Shown here piece after piece: positions 1 to 6,344 of a stretch of DNA of 10,032 nt (position 1 is its first letter; every line of letters begins with the position of its first letter). This DNA comes from Bacteroidales bacterium (lineage in GTDB: Bacteria; Bacteroidota; Bacteroidia; Bacteroidales; WCHB1-69). Location of the stretch: contig JAEERB010000089.1 in assembly GCA_016285615.1 (NCBI GenBank), forward strand, positions 1 through 10,032. The letters are read 5' to 3'. A model generated the notes under the pieces. That model was not told the DNA's origin. It saw only the letters and a list, made by a program, of their open reading frames with translations, and made no database searches. The translations under genes and the position numbers were made by a program.

Positions 1-2
1 TT

Positions 3-266
3 CTGACTCGTATGGGTAAGAATGCCAAGTTCTTCATTACAGGCGATATAACGCAAGTTGATTTGCCACGTCGCCAGCAGTCGGGACTGATTTTGGCCAC
101 CAAAATCCTGAAGGATGTCAAGGGCATCGACTTTATCTACCTCGACAATGCCGATGTGGTGCGCCACCATTTGGTTACCAAAATCATCAAATGCTACGAG
201 CAGTGGGAAAACCGTAAGGAAGAGCGAGCTGATAATCGCGCCGAAGATGATGTCAAGGACGAGTAA
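3..266 (+). CDS. PhoH-like ATPase, C-terminal fragment
   Basis: This is the 3' end of a gene that starts left of the window; the frame is open from the first bases to a TAA at 264-266. The visible 87 residues contain FFITGDITQVDLP, the late Walker-B-like strand and following loop of the PhoH family. The typical PhoH ending follows: SGL, a helix with an isoleucine/leucine pattern, then DVVRHHLVTKII. PhoH proteins are cytoplasmic P-loop ATPases related to superfamily I helicases, and their precise cellular role is poorly defined. The last 20 or so residues are very acidic and basic (ENRKEERADNRAEDDVKDE), a common variable tail. The internal ATG at 12 is not the start, because conserved sequence runs straight through it. 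No clear hairpin terminator follows the stop. Family assignment is secure; the full domain layout cannot be seen. Confidence 0.92.
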   Translation: MTRMGKNAKFFITGDITQVDLPRRQQSGLILATKILKDVKGIDFIYLDNADVVRHHLVTKIIKCYEQWENRKEERADNRAEDDVKDE

Positions 267-384
267 TTATTCGTCTTTTGAATTTGTATTGTTTCTCAAA
301 TACTTGTATGTCAATTGACGTTGAGATGTGTTTTTTTATGCATCGATGTAGTTTTTTTGCCTTTTCTTTCGTTAATATAATATT

Positions 385-852
385 GTGAGATTAAAGGATT
401 CTTTCGAAGCTATGCTCCACCGCCACCGTGGGATGCTTTTCATGCTTTGTCGGCATTATAGTCGGCAAGGACTGGAAGTGCATGACTTGTTGCAGGAAGT
501 GACATTGGCATTGTGGCGTGATCATGAGCGATTGCTTACCTTGTCGGTCGTGCAGCAAACGGCCTTGATATGGAAGATTGGTCGTAATGCGTGTATTGAC
601 TGCGTGCGACGTCTGAAAAAGACCGAGGCTTTGCCTGAGGATTATGATGTGGTGGCTGAGGATTGCAGCTTGTTGAATGAATTGCATGAGCGGATAGCAC
701 TGCTCGATGAACCTGACCGCTCGATAGTGAAGATGCGGTTGGAGGGTTATAATTACGAGGAGATAGCTAAACAGATGGAAATGACTGTGAAGAATGTGAG
801 CGTGCGATTAGTGAGAATAAAAGAAAAATTACGAAAATCAATGACAATATGA
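385..852 (+). CDS. ECF-type RNA polymerase sigma-70 factor
   Basis: This 155-residue protein should direct RNA polymerase to a specific promoter set. Region 2 covers about residues 6-79 and includes DLLQEVTLALWR (34-45, core binding) and the IGRNACIDCVRR segment (65-76) typical of the -10 recognition helix. A short linker leads to region 4 (about 98-152), where YNYEEIAKQMEMTVKNVSVR is the helix-turn-helix for the -35 element. There is no region 1 or 3, as in group 4 (ECF) factors. The start is the GTG at 385: a stop lies in frame at 373-375, and the only later ATG (412) would cut the first conserved helix, whose Phe is at residue 7. The stop overlaps the next gene by four bases. No good TAnnTTTG box is seen upstream; TAATATTG at 378-385 is a one-mismatch match but would overlap the start codon. 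The regulon is unknown. Confidence 0.9.
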   Translation: MRLKDSFEAMLHRHRGMLFMLCRHYSRQGLEVHDLLQEVTLALWRDHERLLTLSVVQQTALIWKIGRNACIDCVRRLKKTEALPEDYDVVAEDCSLLNELHERIALLDEPDRSIVKMRLEGYNYEEIAKQMEMTVKNVSVRLVRIKEKLRKSMTI

Positions 853-1121
853 ATGAAGTAGAATTTGACGAGTTATGGCAACGGGCTGAGGCCGAAGGCT
901 ATGGCCAACGACTGGCGTCAGAATATCACGTCTGGCGACGGAGGCGGTTGCGTGCAACTTATATCGTGGCTGTGGTTTGCGTGGTGGTGGCGACGGCTGC
1001 GATATCCATACTGACTGCGCAGCAACGCCAACTTCGGAATTATGAAAAAGTTTATTGCAATCGTGCTGGCACTACCGATGAACAATGGGTCTCATTGGTC
1101 GAAGAAATGTTGATGGAATAA
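849..1121 (+). CDS. Small single-span membrane protein, possible sigma regulator
   Basis: This 90-residue protein is translated from an ATGA overlap with the sigma factor gene. Residues 1-35 form a charged segment with helical character (FDELWQRAEAEGYGQRL) ending in RRRRLR at 30-35. One hydrophobic span follows (about 38-56), then a polar tail of about 34 residues. By the positive-inside rule, the N-terminus lies in the cytoplasm and the tail in the periplasm. That topology, and coupling to an ECF sigma gene, is what a membrane anti-sigma factor would show. However, the cytoplasmic part is far shorter than classical anti-sigma domains, and no zinc-binding HxxxCxxC motif is present. I do not recognise a named family. 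The anti-sigma role is inferred from position and topology only. Its stop overlaps the next start (TAATG). Confidence 0.82.
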   Translation: MNEVEFDELWQRAEAEGYGQRLASEYHVWRRRRLRATYIVAVVCVVVATAAISILTAQQRQLRNYEKVYCNRAGTTDEQWVSLVEEMLME

Positions 1122-1522
1122 TGAAAAGAGTAATTATCATATTGATGCTGTTGCTGCCGATAGCGGCCATGTCGCAAAGCGAATTGTACAAACATTACGC
1201 TTCGCAGCCGAATTTGACTGTGGCACAAGTGAGTGGCTTCCAACTCAACGATAGTGTGCGGGTTGATGTGGTGCTCATTGTGGCTGACAATGACGCAGCG
1301 TGGCAGCGGCTCAAAAAAGAACTTGATATCCGCGGAAAAGAGGGTGTCAACAGCTGGCTGGGGCTTGTGAACCAGCCGTCACAACGAGTGACTTGGAACG
1401 GTAAGCCGCTACTGCGTGTAGTTGCTTCACATTCGCGACATACGGTTGGGCTCTATCGCCTTGACACGGAGAAACAATACAATGCCCTCTTGGATTATCA
1501 ACTTAGAAAAATTAAAAAATGA
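1121..1522 (+). CDS. Small secreted protein of sigma-factor operon, unknown function
   Basis: The chosen ATG at 1121 gives 133 residues and overlaps the preceding stop by one base. An in-frame ATG at 1085 lies inside the upstream gene and would put 12 polar residues ahead of the signal peptide, so it is rejected. Residues 1-18 are a clear signal peptide (MKRVIIILMLLLPIAAMS), with cleavage expected just before QS. The mature protein of about 115 residues has alternating strands and a helix (for example VRVDVVLIVADND, then AWQRLKKELDI) and no cysteine, so it is probably a small folded periplasmic domain. It loosely recalls small DUF4252-like proteins found in Bacteroidota sigma-factor operons, but I cannot confirm that by eye. 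It overlaps the lipoprotein gene by four bases, which suggests the two products are made together and may interact. Confidence 0.82.
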   Translation: MKRVIIILMLLLPIAAMSQSELYKHYASQPNLTVAQVSGFQLNDSVRVDVVLIVADNDAAWQRLKKELDIRGKEGVNSWLGLVNQPSQRVTWNGKPLLRVVASHSRHTVGLYRLDTEKQYNALLDYQLRKIKK

Positions 1523-2319
1523 TGACAATGAAGAATATCTTGAAATATACCGCATGCTTGGCGGTAATGGCTATAATTATAGGGGCGTGCGACAAGCCTG
1601 AAAATCCCCAAACTGAAAAGAAAGAGCGTGTTGTGGTTTACACAGTGGAACATAACGAGAAACAGCAGAAGCTGGAGACAGAAGAGGCCTGGAACGCTCT
1701 GTTGGAACAATTTTGCGACCATGCTCGGGCTGGCAGGGAGGTAACTTTCTACAACCTGAACCAAACTGCTTGCGTTAGAGACAGTAAAGATGTATGGGGC
1801 ACCAAAGCTGGAAAATCTTTCGTTACCACAAACCGTAATGAGATGATTGCATGGATGAAGGAAATGGAAACGGCAGGTCTCACAGTAAGAGTGACTTACA
1901 ACGATGCCGACGGCACATGGCGTGGTACTGCTTACGCCACGGCACCCTCGCAACTTACAACGGAATCCATCATCGGAACGTGGCATCTTAATTGCATGGT
2001 AACTTGCAAGATAGACAAGAACGGAAATTTGCTTGACGGCAATCTATACGAGCCTGACGAGGGTGGTGGCTCCATGTACTACACTTTCTGTGATGACGGT
2101 TCTATGTCTTTGACTCTTAATGGAGTGGGAGGTACTTCCGCCACCGAGACGTCGGTTTGGACACTCGACGATGATGGTGTTCTCGTATGTACGCTGTTGC
2201 CGCATGGCGGTTCTTGGAATGTCAACTGGATTACTTCTAACACGATGATATTCTCGCGTTCCGAGTTCGGTACAGAAGATGGCGACCAATACATTCAACT
2301 TCAATTCGACAGACAATAA
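1519..2319 (+). CDS. Lipoprotein with lipocalin-like C-terminal domain
   Basis: This 266-residue protein begins at the first of three nearby in-frame ATGs (1519, 1522, 1528); the exact one is uncertain. A hydrophobic signal ends in a lipobox, IIGAC, with the lipidated cysteine at residue 24, followed by Asp. It should therefore be an envelope lipoprotein. Two parts are visible. Residues 36-140 form an alpha/beta region (EEAWNALLEQFCDHARAG, then TTNRNEMIAWMKEME and a TVRVTYNDADGTW strand-turn-strand). From about 149, SIIGTWHLNCM opens a lipocalin-like barrel: glycine-tryptophan start, successive strands such as MYYTFCDDGSMSLTL, VWTLDDDGVLVC and NTMIFSRS. I do not recognise a ligand. As last gene of the sigma operon, it is a candidate sensor, effector or target of that system. 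An intrinsic terminator lies about 130 bases downstream. Confidence 0.85.
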   Translation: MMTMKNILKYTACLAVMAIIIGACDKPENPQTEKKERVVVYTVEHNEKQQKLETEEAWNALLEQFCDHARAGREVTFYNLNQTACVRDSKDVWGTKAGKSFVTTNRNEMIAWMKEMETAGLTVRVTYNDADGTWRGTAYATAPSQLTTESIIGTWHLNCMVTCKIDKNGNLLDGNLYEPDEGGGSMYYTFCDDGSMSLTLNGVGGTSATETSVWTLDDDGVLVCTLLPHGGSWNVNWITSNTMIFSRSEFGTEDGDQYIQLQFDRQ

Positions 2320-2447
2320 GAATATTTTCTGTCCCTGTAGTTTTTCAACCGTTTGTTGCGTTTTTATAGCAGTATCAATTAAGTGTTTTCAACATTGATA
2401 TCCTATCATTTCGCAATGCATAGCTTTGCAAAATTTCATAGTGGTTG

Positions 2448-2475
2448 GCGCCTGTATTTAGCAGGCGCTTTTTTT
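2448..2475 (+). terminator. Intrinsic terminator after the sigma-factor operon
   Basis: A perfect 7-bp GC-rich stem, GCGCCTG (2448-2454) and CAGGCGC (2462-2468), encloses a 7-base loop and is followed directly by seven T residues (2469-2475). This is a textbook Rho-independent terminator for plus-strand transcription. It ends the operon whose last stop is at 2319 and insulates the GH3 gene promoter 70 bases further on. The 130 bases between the stop and the hairpin hold no supportable gene. Confidence 0.88.
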
Positions 2476-2542
2476 GTCTTTGATCCTCATTTAAGTAGAG
2501 AGTTTCGTTAACTTTTATTAACAATAGCAAGGGATTAAATTG

Positions 2543-2550
2543 TATCTTTG
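2543..2550 (+). promoter_or_regulatory. Predicted -7 promoter box for the GH3-family gene
   Basis: TATCTTTG matches the Bacteroidota -7 consensus TAnnTTTG exactly and sits 20 bases before the ATG at 2571. No clean TTTG -33 element is seen. The expected region instead holds an inverted repeat, GTTAA (2507-2511) and TTAAC (2518-2522) around six bases. This might be a regulator site or chance in AT-rich DNA. Confidence 0.72.
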
Positions 2551-2570
2551 CATTTTCAAACTAAACAAAT

Positions 2571-4259
2571 ATGGAATTGAGAAGAATGCTTGTAGCCAAT
2601 GCGCTACTCGGAATGGCCGGCGGTATCCAGTACCGGCAACTGAAAAAAGCTTCGCGTAATCCGCGAAAAGCAAGTGAAAATACTTTGCGACAGATTCTTA
2701 ACTATGCCAAAGACACCGTTTTTGGCAAAGAACATGATTTTGAGTATATCCTTCAGGCTTCTGACGATACGGAACTTTATAAACGCTATCAGGAAAAAGT
2801 GAAAGTTTGTGATTATGAGGATCTTCGTCCATACGTGGAACGTCACAAACATGGCGAGACCGATGTGCTTTTCCCAGGTAAACCGGTATTGTATGCTACC
2901 ACGTCGGGTACCACCTCCGAACCTAAATGGATTCCCATCACACCCGAATATTTGAGCAATATTTATGGCAAGATGACGAAAGTATGGTTGTATAATTTTA
3001 TCATGAATCGTCATAAAGTATTCAGCGGTAAGATTTTATCTATTGTTGGAAAGGTGAAGGAAGGAGAAGCTCCCGATGGTACAGTGTTCGGCTCGGTGTC
3101 GGGTGTTACCCAGCGCGATTGCCCTAATTTTGTGAAGGTGCTCTATTCCAATCCGCAGTGTGTTTATAGCATTGCCGACTACAACGCCCGCTACTATGTG
3201 CTGATGCGCATGGGTATTGAGCAGGATGTGACACTTATCGTAACTGCCAATCCGTCAACGATTGTCGAGTTGCAGAACAACGTGAATAAGTTTTACGATG
3301 AGTATGTGAAAGATATTGAAAACGGCACTTTAAAAGCCGATTTGAATATTGATCCGGAAATCCGTCGTGAGATTGAGGCATGCCTGAAACCCAATCCGCA
3401 ACGTGCCGCCGAGTTGCGCGAATTGAAGCGCAAATATGAGACCGTCTATCCAAAGCATTATTGGCCTAATATGCAGATACTCAACACTTGGAAATGTGGT
3501 AACACCAAGGTCTATCTCGATAAGTTCAAGGACTCTTTCCCCGAAACTATGTTGCATCAGGAATTTGGCTATTTCAGTTCAGAATGCCGTTTCGGCTTAG
3601 TGCTCGACGATACGCTGAACACCGTATTGTTTCCTCATTTCCACTACTATGAGTTTATTGATGAGGCCGACTTGGATAATCCCAATCCGACATTCCTGCA
3701 GCTACACGAACTGAAGGAAGGCAAGCGCTATTGTCCCTACGTTACCACCTTTGCAGGCTTGTACCGTTACAATATGAACGATTTGCTTGAGGTGGGGCCC
3801 AATTTCCAAAATACGCCTACCGTCCACATGATTCAGAAAGTGAATGGCATTATCACCATTACGGGCGAGAAACTGCATGAGCGTCAGTTTATTGAGGCAG
3901 TGCGTGAAGCCGAAACCCAAACAGGCTTGCAAACGCGTTTCTTTATCGGTTTCGCCGATTTGAGTATTGTGGGTTATAAGTTCTATTATGAATTTGCCAA
4001 TCAGCAGGTTACAAACGAGCAAGTGGAAGATTTCAATCGCCATGTGGACGAAAATCTGATGCGAATCAATGTGGAATATAAGACGAAGCGTGATTCATTG
4101 CGTTTGAAAGTCCCGGAAGCATATCAGCTTATTCCAGAGTCGTTTGAGACTTTTAAGGCTCAATGTATTGCTGAAGGTGCTCGCGATGGTCAGTTCAAAT
4201 TGCAGTTGCTTCTGCAAGATGAGAAACGTCATGAAAAATTCAAAAAACTGGTTAAGTAA
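2571..4259 (+). CDS. GH3-family acyl-adenylating enzyme
   Basis: This 562-residue protein belongs to the GH3 family, named from plant auxin-responsive enzymes. In plants the family activates a carboxylic acid with ATP to an acyl-adenylate and joins it to an amino acid. Visible signatures in order: ATTSGTTSEPKWIPIT (109-124, phosphate-binding loop), GYFSSE (333-338, second adenylation motif), LYRYNMNDLLEV (397-408, ribose-binding Asp region), then GIITITGEKL (426-435), which leads into the mobile C-terminal domain. Length fits the family. No signal peptide is present, so it is cytoplasmic. The substrate acid and acceptor in bacteria are generally unknown, and the plant hormone function should not be transferred. 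Its TAA shares a base with the ATG of the HAD phosphatase gene, so the two are probably translationally coupled and work in one pathway. Confidence 0.92.
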   Translation: MELRRMLVANALLGMAGGIQYRQLKKASRNPRKASENTLRQILNYAKDTVFGKEHDFEYILQASDDTELYKRYQEKVKVCDYEDLRPYVERHKHGETDVLFPGKPVLYATTSGTTSEPKWIPITPEYLSNIYGKMTKVWLYNFIMNRHKVFSGKILSIVGKVKEGEAPDGTVFGSVSGVTQRDCPNFVKVLYSNPQCVYSIADYNARYYVLMRMGIEQDVTLIVTANPSTIVELQNNVNKFYDEYVKDIENGTLKADLNIDPEIRREIEACLKPNPQRAAELRELKRKYETVYPKHYWPNMQILNTWKCGNTKVYLDKFKDSFPETMLHQEFGYFSSECRFGLVLDDTLNTVLFPHFHYYEFIDEADLDNPNPTFLQLHELKEGKRYCPYVTTFAGLYRYNMNDLLEVGPNFQNTPTVHMIQKVNGIITITGEKLHERQFIEAVREAETQTGLQTRFFIGFADLSIVGYKFYYEFANQQVTNEQVEDFNRHVDENLMRINVEYKTKRDSLRLKVPEAYQLIPESFETFKAQCIAEGARDGQFKLQLLLQDEKRHEKFKKLVK

Positions 4260-4882
4260 TGGCCATCAAAGCGGTGATTTTCGATTTGGACGGCACGCTT
4301 TACGATAGGACAGGCTTGCCATTGCGTTTGATTTTGAAGATGTTGCTATATGGCAACTTGGACATGATGAAGCGTGAGCGCGAGGTGAGAAGTCGATTGA
4401 AAGGACATGCCTTTGAGAGCGAAGAGGCTTTCTACACATACTTCTTTCATCAATTTCAGCTGCCGCGAGCTCGCGAATGGTATCTGGAGCAGTTTCTGCC
4501 TATGATGACGACCATGCTAAGGAAGCACTATCATATCGCCCCTTGGGTGCCAGGTGTGATGCAACAATTGCGTGAGAGGAATGTTAAGATTGCTGTGTTT
4601 TCTGATTATGATGGCGTGAAGGAACGTCTGGAGGCGCTGGGCTTCGACCTTTCTTGGGCCGATGTGATGACCGATGCGCCCGCGCTGGGAGGTCTTAAGC
4701 CCTGCCAAATGGCTTTTGAAAAGTTGGCTTCGTTGCTCGAAGTGATGCCTCAAGAGTGTTTGGTTGTGGGCGACCGCGACGATACTGACGGCGAAGGAGC
4801 ACGCTCAGCTGGCATGGCGTTTCTCAACGTGTATAAAGCACGACTGGAACCAAGAGAATTACTAGAGAGGGTTGGAGAGTAG
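4259..4882 (+). CDS. HAD-superfamily hydrolase (probable phosphatase)
   Basis: This 207-residue cytoplasmic protein carries all four HAD motifs. Motif I is FDLDGTLYD, with nucleophile Asp9 and general acid Asp11. Motif II is VFSDYDG (Ser115). Motif III is the lysine in GGLKP (Lys147). Motif IV is VVGDRDDTD (170-177), supplying the Mg-binding acids. The helical stretch at about 18-95 is the C1 cap typical of subfamily I, seen in phosphoglycolate phosphatase and beta-phosphoglucomutase relatives. The aspartates at 9 and 11 suit either a phosphatase or a phosphotransferase, and the substrate cannot be read from sequence. The start codon overlaps the stop of the GH3-family gene by one base, an arrangement implying a shared pathway. 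It ends 11 bases from the stop of the convergent acyltransferase gene, with no T-tailed terminator between. Confidence 0.92.
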   Translation: MAIKAVIFDLDGTLYDRTGLPLRLILKMLLYGNLDMMKREREVRSRLKGHAFESEEAFYTYFFHQFQLPRAREWYLEQFLPMMTTMLRKHYHIAPWVPGVMQQLRERNVKIAVFSDYDGVKERLEALGFDLSWADVMTDAPALGGLKPCQMAFEKLASLLEVMPQECLVVGDRDDTDGEGARSAGMAFLNVYKARLEPRELLERVGE

Positions 4883-4893
4883 TGATTGAATTC

Positions 4894-5742
4894 TTACTCC
4901 TCGTCTCCCGCAGGCCAAGGGTTAACTTCTATTCCCGCCATGCGAACCATAGCGTCGTGTGCTAATTGTCGTACACGGTCCAATTCGGCTTTTCGTGGTG
5001 CATTTTTATCAAACCAGATGGGCTCGCCCACATGCAAGGTGACACAAGGCTGATTTTTTTTGCCAAAAAGACGGTAAATGCCTTTGCGTTCGCGATAACT
5101 GTAAACCAAGGGAATAATAGGCCTGTCGTATTTGTAGGCCATAGAGAAGGCGCCGATGCGGAAGGGGCGTATGGGAACGTACATGTTCCAGCGCACCTCT
5201 TCGGGGAAAATGATAAACCACTGCTTGCGGCGGTTGTACTCGTCAAAGGCTTCGTTGAACTTGCGGATCCCGCCGCGTGTCTCGGGTAGTGGAATGCCAC
5301 CAGCTTGGCGCAATATCCAGCTCGACTTGCCATTGAAATGCTTGGCGTACATGGGAATCCACACTCGTTTGAAACGTTGTACCGCTGAGTTGACTCCCAA
5401 GGCGTCGAAAATAAAAACATGGTTGCAGATGCACACAGCACCCTTGCGAAGTTGTTTTCTGAAACGTCGTAACTTTCTCTGTCCCACAATCTTTAATCCG
5501 TAGTGACAGCGGTTGTGAATGGCAATCATAAACCACTTGACGAAGAAGCCGCCGATGGTGTTGAACTTGTAGTTGAGCGACTGGTCAAGGTAGGGGAATG
5601 TCTCATCAAACTGGTAGCGGCCCGTGGAGGAGTCTTCCACCTGCACTTGCACCAGTCGGCGGAATGGATCGTCGGTGGGGTAGTCGATGCCTATGTCTGG
5701 AATATGGACCCCTTCTTTTACTCTGAACGTGCCGAATTTCAT
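4894..5742 (-). CDS. PlsC-type phospholipid/glycerolipid acyltransferase
   Basis: This 282-residue protein has the 1-acylglycerol-3-phosphate acyltransferase core. CNHVFIFDAL (106-115) is block I, the catalytic H-x4-D with His108 and Asp113. GGIPLPETRGGIRKF (148-162) fills block II, FIIFPEEVRW (176-185) is block III (usual form FPEGTRS, here divergent), and RPIIPLVYSY is block IV. The family moves an acyl chain from acyl-ACP or acyl-CoA to a lipid acceptor at the inner membrane. An N-terminal extension of about 60 residues and a moderately hydrophobic stretch (GGFFVKWFMIAI) precede the core, so it may bind the membrane peripherally. The Glu-Val replacing Gly-Thr in block III hints at a different acceptor from standard PlsC. 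It starts 8 bases after the LolA-like gene and is almost certainly in its operon. Confidence 0.88.
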   Translation of the reverse strand: MKFGTFRVKEGVHIPDIGIDYPTDDPFRRLVQVQVEDSSTGRYQFDETFPYLDQSLNYKFNTIGGFFVKWFMIAIHNRCHYGLKIVGQRKLRRFRKQLRKGAVCICNHVFIFDALGVNSAVQRFKRVWIPMYAKHFNGKSSWILRQAGGIPLPETRGGIRKFNEAFDEYNRRKQWFIIFPEEVRWNMYVPIRPFRIGAFSMAYKYDRPIIPLVYSYRERKGIYRLFGKKNQPCVTLHVGEPIWFDKNAPRKAELDRVRQLAHDAMVRMAGIEVNPWPAGDEE

Positions 5743-5750
5743 GGCAAGCG

Positions 5751-6284
5751 TTATTTCTTGATGATGTTGCTCATCTTGTAGGTTGTCTTTGTGCCGTTAA
5801 ACTCTTCGAGTACCAACTCGGTAGGCACATTGTCGCTCTTGCGGTAGGTGACGGTGATTTTGGAGTAGCCGCGCGGAGCGGTCTGCTTGGCCGAAAGTGT
5901 CACAATCTTGCTGTTCCCTTTTTCGGTCACGGCCGTCTCTGCGTTGTTGTCGGTGGCGGCCTTCTGCCATTTTCCTGTGATGCAGTTCATCAGGATGTTG
6001 CGCTGAGTGCGCATGGGGATGTTTTTCTCAGTGTCAATCACCGATTTCTTGCCCTTGAGGTTTATTTTTACCGTCTTGCCGTCAATAATGAAATAGTCGC
6101 CTGCCGGTTGAGTGTAGTTCATTTCCATCTTGTCTGCCGCGGTCATCAATTTCAATGAACCCTTCGACTCGATAGTCTTGCCTGAAGCCTTGATAAATTT
6201 GCTTTGTGTGAAGTCGCACTCAATATTTTGAGCCGATACACCTATCGTACAAATAAGCAGCAGTAATGTGAGTATTTTCTTCAT
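5751..6284 (-). CDS. LolA-like periplasmic lipoprotein-carrier family protein
   Basis: From the ATG at 6284, this is a 177-residue protein with a signal peptide (MKKILTLLLLICTIGVSA), cleaved before QN. An upstream in-frame ATG at 6317 would add 11 polar residues before the signal and lies upstream of the predicted -7 box, so it is rejected. The mature part shows the LolA-type pattern: an initial DFTQSKFIKASGK strand, SKGSLKLMTAADKMEMNYTQ, the FIIDGKTVKI hairpin, and a late strand series ending PTELVLEEFNGTKTTYKM. This forms an open half-barrel that shields acyl chains in known LolA. Classical LolA carries lipoproteins from LolCDE to LolB. Small LolA-like paralogues next to acyltransferases may instead handle another lipid; that is inference. 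It leads a two-gene operon with the PlsC-type enzyme. Confidence 0.82.
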   Translation of the reverse strand: MKKILTLLLLICTIGVSAQNIECDFTQSKFIKASGKTIESKGSLKLMTAADKMEMNYTQPAGDYFIIDGKTVKINLKGKKSVIDTEKNIPMRTQRNILMNCITGKWQKAATDNNAETAVTEKGNSKIVTLSAKQTAPRGYSKITVTYRKSDNVPTELVLEEFNGTKTTYKMSNIIKK

Positions 6285-6306
6285 AATGCGATTGTTTTTT
6301 GCGCTG

Positions 6307-6314
6307 CAAAGATA
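6307..6314 (-). promoter_or_regulatory. Predicted -7 promoter box for the LolA-like/acyltransferase operon
   Basis: On the minus strand the bases read TATCTTTG, an exact TAnnTTTG match, ending 22 bases before the ATG at 6284. It lies in the 60-base gap between the AraC gene stop and the LolA-like gene start, so the pair probably has its own promoter and does not depend on AraC-gene readthrough. No convincing -33 element was found. Confidence 0.7.
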
Positions 6315-6344
6315 CAAGTTTTTGTTGAAACGTTTGGGAGTAGA

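Noticed and set aside
310..319. Perfect 10-base palindrome GTCAATTGAC between the phoH-like gene and the sigma gene, near two T runs
   Set aside because: A palindrome with no loop cannot form a usual terminator hairpin, the T runs do not follow directly, and one 10-base AT-rich palindrome is weak evidence for an operator.
1085..1120. Upstream in-frame ATG extending the small secreted protein
   Set aside because: It would place 12 residues before a clean signal peptide and overlap the membrane protein gene by 37 bases; the TAATG junction at 1119-1123 is the natural start.
4870..4905. Possible bidirectional hairpin between the convergent HAD and acyltransferase genes (GAGAGTA with TACTCCTC)
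   Set aside because: The stem needs a bulge, the loop is 13 bases and there is no T tract on either strand.
4966..5503. Long plus-strand open frames opposite the acyltransferase gene
   Set aside because: They lack recognisable domains, while the minus strand in the same place encodes a protein with all four PlsC blocks; they are antisense shadows.
6285..6317. N-terminal extension MYLCSAKNNRI on the LolA-like protein
   Set aside because: The extension contains the predicted -7 promoter box, so it would not be transcribed from that promoter, and it would bury the signal peptide.
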